Position numbers and translations under genes: made by a program. The notes beneath the pieces are model-generated. The model had not been told where the DNA came from, ran no database searches, and worked only from the letters and a program-made list of their open reading frames with translations. A stretch of DNA of 64,000 bases from Gammaproteobacteria bacterium (lineage in GTDB: Bacteria > Pseudomonadota > Gammaproteobacteria > Pseudomonadales > Azotimanducaceae): the NCBI GenBank assembly GCA_026706665.1, contig JAPOYI010000152.1, positions 42,288 to 106,287 of the forward strand, in the 5' to 3' direction. Below are positions 1 to 9,378 of this stretch, in pieces (within the stretch, counting starts at the first letter, position 1; the number at the start of each line of letters is the position of its first letter).

Positions 1-425
1 GCGACATCATGCTGAAGGCCCTGGCGGATCGCCTCGTCGAGGCTTTCGCCGAGCATCTCCACGAACGCGTTCGCAAGGAGTTCTGGGGCTACGCCGCGGA
101 CGAGTCCTTCACCAACGACGAGCTGATCGCCGAACGTTACCAGGGTATTCGGCCGGCACCCGGATACCCGGCCTGCCCCGATCATTCAGAAAAGGAAACC
201 CTCTTCGAACTGCTCGACGCGACGGCCGCGACGGGCGCCAAGTTGACCGAGAGCTACGCGATGTGGCCCGCGGCAACCGTTGCGGGCTGGTATTTCTCGC
301 ACCCGGAATCCAGGTACTTCGGCGTCGGCAGAGTCGGCGAAGACCAGTTCGAAGCGTACTGTCAGCGCAAAGGGGCAGACCCCGCGGCGGCGCGGCGCTG
401 GATCAGTTTCGTCCTCGACCGCTGA
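1..425 (+). CDS. metH: Cobalamin-dependent methionine synthase, C-terminal end (partial)
   Basis: Only the last ~141 codons are inside the window; the frame is open from base 3 and the gene begins upstream. The visible part is the AdoMet-binding reactivation domain, which rebinds S-adenosylmethionine to remethylate oxidised cob(II)alamin. The family signature [15 protein letters not shown] is present, followed by the typical ESYAMWPAA and YFGVG stretches, and the protein ends soon after a YCQRKG segment as full-length MetH proteins do. The domain looks intact, so this is a real 3' end cut by the window edge. The ATG at position 9 is internal, not the start. Confidence 0.93.
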   Translation, partial: DIMLKALADRLVEAFAEHLHERVRKEFWGYAADESFTNDELIAERYQGIRPAPGYPACPDHSEKETLFELLDATAATGAKLTESYAMWPAATVAGWYFSHPESRYFGVGRVGEDQFEAYCQRKGADPAAARRWISFVLDR

Positions 426-491
426 CGTTACCGCTCCACACCCCAGGCACTCGCCGCGCTCGGCCGGGGCCGCAGGTACCGGCAGCGGTGT

Positions 492-516
492 ACTAACTAT
501 AGAAAAAACAGTTAGT
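492..516. promoter_or_regulatory. Inverted repeat upstream of the sulfite/nitrite reductase gene
   Basis: Perfect 7-bp arms ACTAACT and AGTTAGT flank an A-rich 11-nt centre, about 27 bp before the reductase start and in the only AT-rich patch of the metH-reductase gap. Such a dyad could bind a regulator of sulfur or nitrogen assimilation. No T-run follows on the plus strand, so it is not a convincing terminator for metH. The regulator is unknown. Confidence 0.35.
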
Positions 517-542
517 TCTCACCCAAATCCGAAATTGGTAGT

Positions 543-2210
543 GTGCGCCGGATGTACCAATACCAGGATTTCGACCAGCGCTTCATCGAGGAGCGCGTCG
601 AACAGTACCGGGAACAGACCGAACGTTACCTGAACGGCGAACTGTCCGAAGAACGGTTTCTGCAGCTTCGGCTGCGCAATGGCCTCTACATCCAGCGCCT
701 CGCACCCATGTTGCGGGTGGCGATCCCCTACGGGACGCTGTCGTCACGTCAACTGCGCGCGCTGGCCGAGATATCACGGCGCTACGACAAGGGCTACGGT
801 CACCTCAGCACGCGCCAGAACATGCAGTTCAACTGGCCCGAACTCGCGTCCGTTCCAGACATCCTCGCAGACCTGGCCAAGGTACAGATGCACGCCATCC
901 AGACCAGCGGCAGTTGCATCCGCAACGTCACCACGGACCAGTTCGCCGGGGTTGCCGACGACGAGCGCGTCGATGCGCGCCCGTACTGCGAGATCATTCG
1001 GCAGTGGTCGACCCAGCATCCGGAGTTCGACTGGCTGCCGCGGAAGTTCAAGATCGCGCTGAACGGCGCCGAGTCGGACCGTGCCGCGATTCATGTGCAC
1101 GACATCGGCATTCGCGTCGATCGGGATGCTTCGGGCAATGTGGTCTTCGATTTCCTGGTGGGGGGTGGGCTCGGGCGCACACCGGCCATTGGCAGCGTCA
1201 TCCGCCGCGGACTGCCCGAGGCCCACCTGCTGACCTACCTGGAAGCCATCCTCCGCGTCTACAACCAGCATGGACGGCGAGACAACAAGTACAAGGCCCG
1301 GATCAAGATCCTGGTGCGTGCGATGACGCCCGAGGCATTCGCCGAACGCGTCGACCAGGAGTGGGCATACCTGAAAGACAGTCCAAGCACGCTGACCGCC
1401 GCGGAACTCGATCGCGTCAAGGCCTGCTTCGCGCCGCCCGAGTACCCGGACCGGGATGACGAGACGGCGCTACTGGGCGAGCAAAGACTGAGGGAGCCCG
1501 CATTCAACAGCTGGCTTCAAAACAACGTGGCGCGACACAAGGTGCCCGGCTACGCCATCGCGACATTGTCCACCAAGTGCACCGGCGTCCCGCCGGGCGA
1601 CGTCACCGACCTGCAGATGGACGCAGTGGCGGACTGGGCGGACGCGTACGGCTTCGGCGAGATCCGCATCGGCCACGAACAGAACTTTGTCCTGCCCGAC
1701 GTGGCCCAGGACAGGCTCTACGAACTATGGCAGCGCGCAGAACGCATCGCGCTAGCGACGCCGAACGTCGGTCTGCTGACCGACATCGTCTGTTGCCCCG
1801 GCGGCGATTACTGCTCTCTCGCCAACGCGAAGTCGATCCCCATCGCCGAAGCGATACAACGCCGCTATGACGACTACGACTACCTGCACGACCTCGGTCC
1901 TCTCGATCTCAACATCTCCGGCTGCATGAACGCCTGTGGTCACCACCACGTCGGCCATATCGGGATTCTCGGCGTCGACAAGAAAGGCGCGGAGTTCTAC
2001 CAGGTGTCCATAGGCGGAAATGCGGGGAACGATGCGTCGTTGGGGAGGATCATCGGTCCGTCCTTCGCGCGGGACGATGTGCCCGAAGTCGTCGAACGGA
2101 TTCTCGACGTATACGTGGACCGGCGGATCGATACCGAACCGTTCCTCTCCTGTTTCCGCCGCATCGGCATGCAGCCCTTCAAGGAGCGCGTCTATGCCAG
2201 TGCTGGTTAA
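543..2210 (+). CDS. cysI: Nitrite/sulfite reductase, siroheme [4Fe-4S] hemoprotein
   Basis: This 555-residue protein has the two-fold ferredoxin-like/siroheme repeat of assimilatory sulfite and nitrite reductases, which reduce sulfite to sulfide or nitrite to ammonia in six-electron steps. Iron-sulfur and siroheme ligands are visible: C418 and C424 in CCPGGDYC, then C461 and C465 in SGCMNACGHHH. The N-terminal half has the conserved TSGSCIRNVTTDQFAG loop. A DUF934 gene overlaps its 3' end by 17 bp, the usual pairing in Gammaproteobacteria where this protein works in sulfite reduction, so sulfite is the likelier substrate. No flavoprotein subunit is adjacent. GTG at 543 or ATG at 552 could be the start; the protein begins MYQYQDFD from the latter. 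Confidence 0.88.
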   Translation: MRRMYQYQDFDQRFIEERVEQYREQTERYLNGELSEERFLQLRLRNGLYIQRLAPMLRVAIPYGTLSSRQLRALAEISRRYDKGYGHLSTRQNMQFNWPELASVPDILADLAKVQMHAIQTSGSCIRNVTTDQFAGVADDERVDARPYCEIIRQWSTQHPEFDWLPRKFKIALNGAESDRAAIHVHDIGIRVDRDASGNVVFDFLVGGGLGRTPAIGSVIRRGLPEAHLLTYLEAILRVYNQHGRRDNKYKARIKILVRAMTPEAFAERVDQEWAYLKDSPSTLTAAELDRVKACFAPPEYPDRDDETALLGEQRLREPAFNSWLQNNVARHKVPGYAIATLSTKCTGVPPGDVTDLQMDAVADWADAYGFGEIRIGHEQNFVLPDVAQDRLYELWQRAERIALATPNVGLLTDIVCCPGGDYCSLANAKSIPIAEAIQRRYDDYDYLHDLGPLDLNISGCMNACGHHHVGHIGILGVDKKGAEFYQVSIGGNAGNDASLGRIIGPSFARDDVPEVVERILDVYVDRRIDTEPFLSCFRRIGMQPFKERVYASAG

Positions 2211-2691
2211 GGACCTCGAGATCGTCCCCGATCCTTGGAAGCTGATTGAGTCAGCCGACGATAGCGACGGTTCGACGGGGGATGGGTGCATCTTCCCGTT
2301 CGACTACTGGGCCTCGGCGCCGCGGCCAGGTCAGGCGTACAACGCAGGTTTCTGGGTGGATGGCGGGGTGGATGTCGAACGCTTGCGCGACCACCTCGAA
2401 GGAGCATCATTGGTAGCGGTGAAGTTCCCGGCATTCGCCGATGGACGTGGTCTGTCGCTCGGCGCGCTGTTGCGCTCCCGCCTTGGCTTTGGCGGCGAAC
2501 TGCGTGCGTTCGGCGACATTCTCCCCGACCTGGCGCAATACCTGCACCGCTCCGGCTTTGACGCATTCCTGGTGGAGGACCGGCGCGCCGCCGAGGTCGC
2601 CATCGCCTCGGTCGCCTCCATCACGGACCACTACCAGGCCTCTGTCCTGCAGCCCCAGCCCGCGTTCCGGAGAATTCACACGGGCAGTTGA
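2194..2691 (+). CDS. DUF934 family protein linked to sulfite reductase
   Basis: The 165-residue protein belongs to the DUF934 family, small proteins that almost always follow a CysI-type reductase gene. The start was placed at ATG 2194, which overlaps the end of the reductase gene by 17 bp and gives the family's normal length; the open frame further upstream lies inside the reductase. Family-like features are the central FADGRGLSLGALLRSR segment and a C-terminal acidic helix. It is cytoplasmic, with no signal or membrane segment. The context implies a helper role in sulfite reduction, but the biochemical function is not established. Confidence 0.8.
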   Translation: MPVLVKDLEIVPDPWKLIESADDSDGSTGDGCIFPFDYWASAPRPGQAYNAGFWVDGGVDVERLRDHLEGASLVAVKFPAFADGRGLSLGALLRSRLGFGGELRAFGDILPDLAQYLHRSGFDAFLVEDRRAAEVAIASVASITDHYQASVLQPQPAFRRIHTGS

Positions 2692-2847
2692 TTGCCCCCT
2701 CAGGCTTTCGTCTCAATCAAGGATGCCGCCCTGCCCTTCTGATGGCATGCTTGCACGGCGCCTTCGGCCCCGCCCGCAGCCCGCCCCAGCTCGTCGTCCA
2801 TGGCACAATCACCTCCGGTCGCTGACGCTCCCGGAGACGTTTGTGCC

Positions 2848-4020
2848 ATGCAAGTAGGCATCATCGAATCGTTCTTCCTGATCTTCGCCGGCGCTGCCGT
2901 GCTTGCGACCATTGCGCTGTTCACCCGGCAGCCGCTGCTGGTCGCCTACATGGCAGTCGGCGCTCTGCTCGGCCCGCACGGCTTCGCCTGGATACCGAAC
3001 GCCGAGTTCGTCAGCGACATCGGCCACATCGGCATCATCTTCCTGCTGTTCCTGGTCGGCCTCGACCTGCCGCCCGCCAAGCTGCGCAACATGCTGGGCG
3101 AATCCATCCTTACCGCGCTGGCCAGCACGGCGATCTTCTTCGCCCTCGGCTTCGCCCTGCTGTGGAGCTTCGGCTTCGGCTGGATCGAATGCCTGGTGGC
3201 CGGCATCGCCTGCGTCTTCTCCAGCACCATCATCGGCATCAAGATGCTGCCGACGACGGTGCTTCACCACCGGCACGTCGGCGAGATCGTCATCAGCCTC
3301 CTGCTCATCCAGGACCTGATCGCGATCATCGCCCTGCTCGCCCTGGCAGGATTCGGCGCCGACCACGGCAATTCCGTACCGGGCCACCCGTTGATGGTCG
3401 TTGCCGCCTTCCCCGTCATCGCCGCCGGCGCTTTCCTCGGCGTCAAGTTCATTGTCACCCCCCTGCTGTCGCGCTTCGACGCCTTCAACGAGTTCATTTT
3501 CCTGCTGGTCATCGGCTGGTGCCTGGCGATCGCGACCGTGTCGCACCTGGCCGGCATGTCGCTCGAGGTGGGCGCGATCATCGCCGGGGTGTCTCTCGCC
3601 AGTTCGCCCATAGCACAATTCGTTACGGATAACCTGCGCCCATTGCGGGACTTCTTCCTCATCCTGTTCTTTTTTTCCGTCGGAGCGGCCATCGACCCCG
3701 CCGTGCTCACGAAGGTCATCTGGCCAGCGCTGTGTCTTGGCGGTGCAATGCTGGCGGTGAAACCGCCGGTCTTCCGCTGGCTGCTGGCGTGGCAGGGAGA
3801 ATCCCGTGACACATCGTGGGAAATCGGTTGCCGCCTCGGGCAGGCGAGCGAATTCTCGCTGCTCGTGACCACCGTGGCACTCAGCGGCGCACTCGTCGAC
3901 GGCGAGGCGGCCCATGTCATCCAGGGCGCCACGGTACTCACCCTGATGGCGTCAACCTACCTCGTGATCTTCAGGTATCCGAGCCCGATCGCCATCTCGA
4001 ACAAGCTGCGCCGCGACTGA
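2848..4020 (+). CDS. Monovalent cation:proton antiporter, CPA2 (KefB/RosB-like)
   Basis: The 390-residue inner-membrane protein has about a dozen hydrophobic segments and no TrkA-N/RCK domain, so it is the bare exchanger module of the CPA2 family (sodium or potassium/proton exchange). Family features include GLDLPPAKLR after TM3, the helix-breaking FSSTIIG, and LIQDLIAI, where the acidic residue sits in the ion-binding helix. The C-terminal GCRLGQASEFSLL is also typical. ATG 2848 was preferred to the upstream frame start because it begins directly before the first transmembrane helix. It stands alone, so the transported ion is inferred only at family level. Confidence 0.85.
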   Translation: MQVGIIESFFLIFAGAAVLATIALFTRQPLLVAYMAVGALLGPHGFAWIPNAEFVSDIGHIGIIFLLFLVGLDLPPAKLRNMLGESILTALASTAIFFALGFALLWSFGFGWIECLVAGIACVFSSTIIGIKMLPTTVLHHRHVGEIVISLLLIQDLIAIIALLALAGFGADHGNSVPGHPLMVVAAFPVIAAGAFLGVKFIVTPLLSRFDAFNEFIFLLVIGWCLAIATVSHLAGMSLEVGAIIAGVSLASSPIAQFVTDNLRPLRDFFLILFFFSVGAAIDPAVLTKVIWPALCLGGAMLAVKPPVFRWLLAWQGESRDTSWEIGCRLGQASEFSLLVTTVALSGALVDGEAAHVIQGATVLTLMASTYLVIFRYPSPIAISNKLRRD

Positions 4021-4029
4021 GGCGCTGCC

Positions 4030-5022
4030 CTATTCGTCGAGCTTCAGGACCCCGCGGCCGATCATCTCGCCAGCGAGAATGCGGTCGATGGCGGTGGATA
4101 GATCCTCCAGCCGCAACTGTTGCTTCAACGCCTCCAGTCCATCGATCCTCCAGTCCCCGCCCAGCTCTTGCCACAGGGCGGTCTTGTGCTCGATAGGAAG
4201 TTCGACGGAGTCGATGCCCAGCAGGTTCACGTGGCGCAGGATGAACGGCAGCACCGTAGCGGAGAACGCGGGCGATGCGACGAGGCCGCACGCCGCGAGG
4301 CTTGCACCGTACCGGAGCGACTTGACGGCATTGAACAGGATATCCCCGCCCACCGTGTCCACGACACCACCCCAGGTCTCGCGGAGCAACGGCCGGTCCG
4401 CGCCAGCGAGTGCCGCTTCGCGCCCGACGACCACTGCCGCCCCGATCTCGCGCAGGAAACCATGCTGCGCGGGCTTGCCCGTCACCGCATGAACCGTGTA
4501 GCCGCGCTGACTCAAGAGCATCACCGCGACCGAACCGACGCCCCCTGTCGCGCCGGTGACGAGCACGGGGCCGCCCGCGGGAGTCATGCCGGCACTCTCG
4601 AGCTTCTGCACGCACAACGCCGCGGTAAATCCGGCCGTGCCCAGAATCATGCTCTGTTCGAGCGTCAGTCCCGCCGGCAGGGGTGTCGCCCACCCCGCAG
4701 GAATGCGAATTCGCTGGCCAAAACCGCCCGGCGTATTCATGCCGAGATCGAAACCCATCGCGATGACTTCATCACCCCGGCCGAATGTATCGACGGAAGA
4801 TTCCAGCACGGTGCCGGCCGCGTCGATGCCCGGAGTATGCGGATAGTTCCCGGTGACGCCGGGCCGTCCGGTCGCGGACAGCGCGTCCTTGTAGTTGAGG
4901 GAGGAATACCGCACTTCGACGAGGAGGTCGCCTGCCGGCAGGTCGTCCACGTCGCGAGATATGATTGATCGGGCAAACCCCTTCTCTCCCCTCTCGACCC
5001 GGAACGCCCTGAACGTGGCCAT
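4030..5022 (-). CDS. acuI: Acrylyl-CoA reductase / YhdH-type quinone oxidoreductase
   Basis: This 330-residue medium-chain dehydrogenase/reductase lacks the zinc ligands of alcohol dehydrogenases and matches the YhdH/AcuI subgroup: SSLNYKDALSATGRPGV near the N-terminus, the TPGIDAAGTV segment, and the nucleotide-binding loop VTGATGGVGSVAV. AcuI enzymes reduce toxic acrylyl-CoA to propionyl-CoA with NADPH, relevant to DMSP breakdown in marine bacteria, though many homologues have unknown substrates. The gene directly abuts sohB upstream with no spacer, so the two are probably co-transcribed. Length is normal and no defect is seen. Confidence 0.85.
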   Translation of the reverse strand: MATFRAFRVERGEKGFARSIISRDVDDLPAGDLLVEVRYSSLNYKDALSATGRPGVTGNYPHTPGIDAAGTVLESSVDTFGRGDEVIAMGFDLGMNTPGGFGQRIRIPAGWATPLPAGLTLEQSMILGTAGFTAALCVQKLESAGMTPAGGPVLVTGATGGVGSVAVMLLSQRGYTVHAVTGKPAQHGFLREIGAAVVVGREAALAGADRPLLRETWGGVVDTVGGDILFNAVKSLRYGASLAACGLVASPAFSATVLPFILRHVNLLGIDSVELPIEHKTALWQELGGDWRIDGLEALKQQLRLEDLSTAIDRILAGEMIGRGVLKLDE

Positions 5023-6021
5023 TCAGAACCTCTCCAGCACGCGTTCGACCAGCCGGCCGAAGGATGTCGACAACTGCCGCATGAGCCGCTCCATGGGTTT
5101 CTCCGGCACGATCCAGCGGACCTCGAATACGTCCTTGTCGTCACAGGCCGCAACCAGGTACTCGTCGGACGTGCAGAGTTGATCCACGAGTTTGCGGTCG
5201 ATGGCCCGCTGGCCGTACCACGCTTCTCCCGTCCCCACCGCATCCAGGTCCACGTCCGGCCTGTGTTCACCGACAAAGGACTTGAACAGGGCGTGGATGT
5301 CCTCGATCTCCTCCTGCATCTTGGCGCGTCCGCTGTCCGTGTTCTGGCCGAATACCGTCAACGTCCGCTTGTGCTCTCCGGCGGTCAGAAGCTCCACGTC
5401 CACGTCGCGTTTCTTGAGGAATCGGTGGACGTTCGGCATCTGGGCCACGACACCGATGGAGCCCACGATCGCGAACGGCGCGGTAACGATCCTGTCCGCG
5501 ACGGACGCCATCATGTAGCCTCCGCTGGCCGCCACCTTGTCGATTGCCGCCACGAGCCGGATGCGCTTCTCCTTGACCCTTGCAAGCTGCGATGCGGCGA
5601 GACCGTACGCGTGGACCAGGCCCCCGGTGCTCTCGATCCTTACGACGACCTCGTCCTCTTCCCTGGCGCTGGTCAGGATCGCCGTGATCTCGTTCCTTAG
5701 GCAATCCAGTTGGGACGCCGCGAGGTCCCCCTTGAAGTTGACGACGAACACCCGCGCGCGGTCCGCCGTCGTCTTCCGCTCGCGTTTCTGTTCCCTGTTT
5801 TCTTCGCGGACGAGTTTCCTGTGCCGCGCCGCAGGCGTCAGCGCATGCTGGAGGGCGCTGCGCATCCCCCGCAAACGGTCATTGATCCGGACCACCAGGA
5901 TGCTACCTTCCGGCGGCCGATGGCTGCGCCGCGCTCCCGCAGCGACGATGATCACCACGACGGCCGCGATGACCGTCAGAGCCTTCGCGAAGAAGCTCAG
6001 GTAGTCGAATACGTATTCCAT
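5023..6021 (-). CDS. sohB: Inner-membrane serine protease, SohB (peptidase S49)
   Basis: The 332-residue protein has one N-terminal transmembrane helix (about residues 8-27) and a SppA/SohB peptidase S49 domain facing the periplasm. The catalytic serine lies in KVAASGGYMMAS, and the dyad lysine is expected about 50 residues later. The basic linker after the helix (HRKLVREENREQKRERK) is typical of SohB. In E. coli, multicopy SohB suppresses loss of DegP, so a quality-control role in the envelope is likely. It is immediately followed by acuI. Confidence 0.88.
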   Translation of the reverse strand: MEYVFDYLSFFAKALTVIAAVVVIIVAAGARRSHRPPEGSILVVRINDRLRGMRSALQHALTPAARHRKLVREENREQKRERKTTADRARVFVVNFKGDLAASQLDCLRNEITAILTSAREEDEVVVRIESTGGLVHAYGLAASQLARVKEKRIRLVAAIDKVAASGGYMMASVADRIVTAPFAIVGSIGVVAQMPNVHRFLKKRDVDVELLTAGEHKRTLTVFGQNTDSGRAKMQEEIEDIHALFKSFVGEHRPDVDLDAVGTGEAWYGQRAIDRKLVDQLCTSDEYLVAACDDKDVFEVRWIVPEKPMERLMRQLSTSFGRLVERVLERF

Positions 6022-6106
6022 CTGGGATTCGCAAAGGGACGGGGAAGACGCGCTAATCTACCACAAGGGCGATTTCGCGAGAGACTTGGGACCGCGCCTC
6101 GATGCC

Positions 6107-6442
6107 ATGATGGACCAGGACCAGCTTGCGCGTGAACTGGAAGCCCGTTACCAGCGCGCGGCGGCGGCCGGACACGACATCCAGGTTGCCTTCGCCATCG
6201 CCGACCGGCAACCGTTGGTGTGCCGCATGACGGCGGCGGGAATCGTCTTCGACGAGAGCCTGTCGCCCGAAGCGACGTTCTATTTCGACGGCGAGGAAAC
6301 GCTGCTGTCCCTCCTCGGGGGCGGCGGTGACTTCGTCTCGGCCTTCATGCGCGGAGCATTCCGCTCAGACGGGCACATCACGCTGGTATTCCCGTTGCTG
6401 ATGGCTTTCACGCCGAACCGCGCGACTCTTCCTTCTCCCTGA
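6107..6442 (+). CDS. Small SCP2-like protein (putative sterol/lipid carrier fold)
   Basis: This 111-residue cytoplasmic protein has the outline of an SCP2 domain: an N-terminal helix, a beta segment ending FYFDGEETLLSLL, then GGGGDFVSAFMRGAFRSDGHITL, which resembles the family's loop before the last helices. SCP2 domains bind hydrophobic ligands, but the family call here is by pattern only. Tandem ATGs at 6107 and 6110 fit better than the upstream TTG. The last 35 bp overlap the 3' end of nudC on the other strand. The ligand is unknown. Confidence 0.55.
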   Translation: MMDQDQLARELEARYQRAAAAGHDIQVAFAIADRQPLVCRMTAAGIVFDESLSPEATFYFDGEETLLSLLGGGGDFVSAFMRGAFRSDGHITLVFPLLMAFTPNRATLPSP

Positions 6443-7256
6443 CGAATGCGTCGATGAGCCAGGCGGATATCGCCATGCGCGTGGGCGTATTCGGACGCTG
6501 GGTATAGTGGAACCACCTCGCCTCGTCGATCTCGTCCTCCTGGCAGACGATATCGCCGCCGGCATAGTCGGCGTGGAAGCCCAGCATCAGGGAGTTGGGA
6601 AAGGGCCACGGCTGGCTGCCCATGTAGCGCAGTCCGGATATCTCGAGACCGACTTCCTCGCGCACTTCTCGATGGACGGCCTGCTCGATGGACTCGCCAG
6701 GTTCGACGAAACCGGCAATCGTGCTGAACATGCCGTGCCTCCAGCGGGCATTGCGCGCCAGCAGCATCTCGTCTCCCCTGCGCACCAGGACGATGATGCT
6801 CGGGGACAGCCTCGGATAGTTGAGCAGTCCGCAGTTGGGGCATCGCTTCGCCCGGTCGGCTTCGTGATCGCGGGTCCGGGTACCGCAGCGGCCACAGAAA
6901 CGGTGATTTCGATGCCAGTCGACAACCTGCCTGGCCCGCCCCGCGAGGTAGAAGAACGCCGGATCGACCCGCTCCATCCAATCGCGCAGGTCGACGGTCG
7001 CGAAACCATCGGGCACCGTCCCCGCAATCACGAGGACGTAGCACGACCGTCCCTCCCAGCGCCCCAGGTAGTGCCTGAGCGATACGTCGACATCGAACCA
7101 GCGGAATTCGTCGCGCGTCACGGCCCTCGGGATGCCGCCTTCGCTCAAGCACACGATACGGTCTTCGATGAAGATGAAGTACAGGGCGTCGTCGGTATCG
7201 GCGCCCTCCGGCGCAGTCACGGCGGACTCGAAGGCGTCAGGCTCGGTCGGCCACAT
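6408..7256 (-). CDS. nudC: NAD(+) diphosphatase / NADH pyrophosphatase
   Basis: NudC hydrolyses NAD(H) to NMN(H) and AMP and removes NAD caps from RNA. The 282-residue protein has the family's zinc ribbon (FCGRCG ... RCPNCG), the Nudix box running from GFVEPGES to REVREEVG with the catalytic glutamates, and the downstream SQPWPFPNSLM motif that separates NudC from other Nudix enzymes. All three are intact. It is monocistronic, divergent from the PpiC isomerase gene, and its stop lies inside the convergent small gene at 6107-6442. Confidence 0.93.
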   Translation of the reverse strand: MWPTEPDAFESAVTAPEGADTDDALYFIFIEDRIVCLSEGGIPRAVTRDEFRWFDVDVSLRHYLGRWEGRSCYVLVIAGTVPDGFATVDLRDWMERVDPAFFYLAGRARQVVDWHRNHRFCGRCGTRTRDHEADRAKRCPNCGLLNYPRLSPSIIVLVRRGDEMLLARNARWRHGMFSTIAGFVEPGESIEQAVHREVREEVGLEISGLRYMGSQPWPFPNSLMLGFHADYAGGDIVCQEDEIDEARWFHYTQRPNTPTRMAISAWLIDAFVREKEESRGSA

Positions 7257-7501
7257 CCTCAGGTCTCCCGGGGCAACGCAAAAAGCAACTATAAACGATC
7301 ATCGCCGACCCCAATGGCTCGCAGGTTTTCGCCGCGCCAAAGTAGGTTTCGTGGAATAGCATATCGGCGCATGCACAAGGGTATCCTCGTTTCGCCCCGG
7401 ACGACCGGAGAAACCGGCGTCGGACCGCGCAGCCGTCCTCCCCGCCCAACCCGGATCGACGGGCACCGGGCTCACGTTCCGGACATTCCCGGTCGAGTCC
7501 C

Positions 7502-8380
7502 GTGAGACGCATCCTGCGCGAACCGCTTCTGCACTTCATGCTCGCCGGGGCCGTGCTGTTCCTGGCGTTCGAATGGGGCAGCGACGACAGGCCTGCGCCA
7601 GCCGACGAGATTCGCGTCGACCAGGCCACTCTCGTTCAGTTTCTGGCAAACCGCGATCCGCGCCTCAATGCGGATTCCGCCGCCACCGTACTTGGTGGCA
7701 TGAGCGGCGAGCGGCGGGGTGCCCTCATCGAGGACTACGTGCGGGAAGAGGTGCTCTTCCGGCAGGCGCGGAAAATTGGCCTGGACCCGTACGATCACGT
7801 GGGCCGGCGCCGCCTGATCGCGCAACTCGACTACATCAACCGGGGATTCATCGAAGACACCCTGGAGTTTTCCGATGATGAGCTCAGAGCCTTCCACGAA
7901 GCCAACAGAGGGCGCTACGTGATTGCGCCGGAGATCACGTTCACGCACGTGTATTTCAGCACGGAGCACCGGGGCGACAATGCGGGAACTTTGGCCACCG
8001 ACACGCTTGAAGAACTCAACCGGGACGCGGTGCCGTTTCACGACGGGCCGTCCCGCGGCGACCTGTTTCTCTATCACAGGAACTACGTCGCCAGGGAACC
8101 GGAGGAAGTCGACTCCCACTTCGGCGCCGGGTTCACCGACGCCGTGTTCAACCTGGCGCCGGCCGACCGCTGGGTCGGTCCCATCGCATCGGAGCACGGC
8201 CATCATCTCGTGATGGTCTCGTCGCGCAAGCCGGGCCGTTCGCCTCCGATGACGGAAGTCCGGCAACGGCTCGCCCAGGACTTGACCGTCGAGCGCATAC
8301 GCGAAGGGCTGGAGACTTTCTACCAGGACGCCCGGAGCGCCTACGAAATCGTCGTTGACCTGCCCGGGACGATGCCGTGA
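7502..8380 (+). CDS. PpiC-type peptidyl-prolyl isomerase, membrane-anchored
   Basis: A 292-residue envelope protein with one N-terminal hydrophobic anchor (LLHFMLAGAVLFLAF) and a parvulin-like domain in the second half, where the FTHVYFS and DLFLYHR segments and a GFTDAVFNLAP stretch occupy the positions of the PpiC fold. The start is GTG 7502, just before the anchor. It overlaps the HupE/UreJ gene by 4 bp (GTGA), so the two are translationally coupled. This pairing recurs in proteobacteria; the isomerase probably assists folding of a partner, but no client is shown. Confidence 0.78.
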   Translation: MRRILREPLLHFMLAGAVLFLAFEWGSDDRPAPADEIRVDQATLVQFLANRDPRLNADSAATVLGGMSGERRGALIEDYVREEVLFRQARKIGLDPYDHVGRRRLIAQLDYINRGFIEDTLEFSDDELRAFHEANRGRYVIAPEITFTHVYFSTEHRGDNAGTLATDTLEELNRDAVPFHDGPSRGDLFLYHRNYVAREPEEVDSHFGAGFTDAVFNLAPADRWVGPIASEHGHHLVMVSSRKPGRSPPMTEVRQRLAQDLTVERIREGLETFYQDARSAYEIVVDLPGTMP

Positions 8381-9378
8381 GGCGTCGTCCCGTCGAACGA
8401 CAGCACTGGGTGCGGGGTGCGGCCACGGTTGTCTGCATCGCCATCGCATCGGCGGCCGCGGCCGATGACCTGCGTCCCCTGTACATACAGATCGACGAGG
8501 AGGCCGAAAACCGCTACCTGCTGCGCATCAAGACGCCGCCAAGGGTGCGCCCGGACAACGTCCCCCGGATCGTGTTGCCGGAGACCTGCGGCACGGCCCT
8601 CTCCGCGCGCGCGACGACCGCGATCCGCTGCACGCAGACCCTGCATGGCGCCGAACTGACGATTTCCTATCCGCGGCGCGAGGTAGCCAATCCGACCGTC
8701 GTGAGGGTAAATCTGCTGGCGGCAGAGAGCCACACCATGGCGCTGTCCTCGGGTACGCGCAGGTTCAGCATGCCCGGTCCCGAACATGTCGCCACCGTCG
8801 CGGTGCAGTACACCTGGCTCGGCGCGGAACACATATGGGCCGGTTTCGACCACCTGCTGTTCCTCGTCTGCCTGATCTGGATCGCCGGAAACTGGAAGCG
8901 GATCGTTATCACCGTCACGGGCTTCACAGTGGCGCATTCGATCACACTCGCCCTGTCCGCGCTGAGTGTCGTCCGGCTGCCTGTGCCCCCTACCGAGGCC
9001 GTCATCGCCCTGAGCGTCCTGTTCCTTGCGACCGAAGTGGCCAAGGGGCCGCGCCGGGCCGGAGGCGCCGGCAGCGGGTCACTCACCTGGCGTTACCCGA
9101 TAACGGTTTCCAGTGCGTTCGGCCTGCTGCACGGGCTCGGTTTCGCTGCCGTGCTCAACGAAATCGGCCTGCCACAGGTCGAAGTCGTCACCGGCCTGAT
9201 CTTCTTCAACATCGGCGTCGAGATCGGTCAGGTGATCTTTGCCCTGGGCGTGGTCCTGCTGCTCCGCGGAGCGGCGCTTGCAGGTCTCGATCTGGACCGA
9301 GGGCGGTCGGTGGCGGGGTACGCTGTGGGCTGCGTTGCCGCCTACTGGCTCATCGACCGGTTGGTCGCCTTCACCTGA
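8377..9378 (+). CDS. HupE/UreJ family membrane protein
   Basis: The 333-residue protein has an N-terminal signal peptide (about residues 14-29, ending SAAAADD), a periplasmic domain of about 120 residues, and a C-terminal membrane domain with about six helices. The membrane part carries the HupE/UreJ hallmarks: HIWAGFDHLLF after the first segment, TVAHSITLALS, and FGLLHGLGFAA, all rich in conserved histidines as in nickel or cobalt transport-related proteins. Metal handling is a family-level inference. The gene is coupled to the upstream PpiC gene and its last 37 bp overlap the end of dnaQ on the opposite strand. Confidence 0.8.
   Translation: MRRRPVERQHWVRGAATVVCIAIASAAAADDLRPLYIQIDEEAENRYLLRIKTPPRVRPDNVPRIVLPETCGTALSARATTAIRCTQTLHGAELTISYPRREVANPTVVRVNLLAAESHTMALSSGTRRFSMPGPEHVATVAVQYTWLGAEHIWAGFDHLLFLVCLIWIAGNWKRIVITVTGFTVAHSITLALSALSVVRLPVPPTEAVIALSVLFLATEVAKGPRRAGGAGSGSLTWRYPITVSSAFGLLHGLGFAAVLNEIGLPQVEVVTGLIFFNIGVEIGQVIFALGVVLLLRGAALAGLDLDRGRSVAGYAVGCVAAYWLIDRLVAFT

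Noticed and set aside
2809..3915. 368-codon minus-strand frame
   Set aside because: Antisense shadow of the antiporter, very rich in Glu, Gln and Asp as expected from complementary hydrophobic codons.
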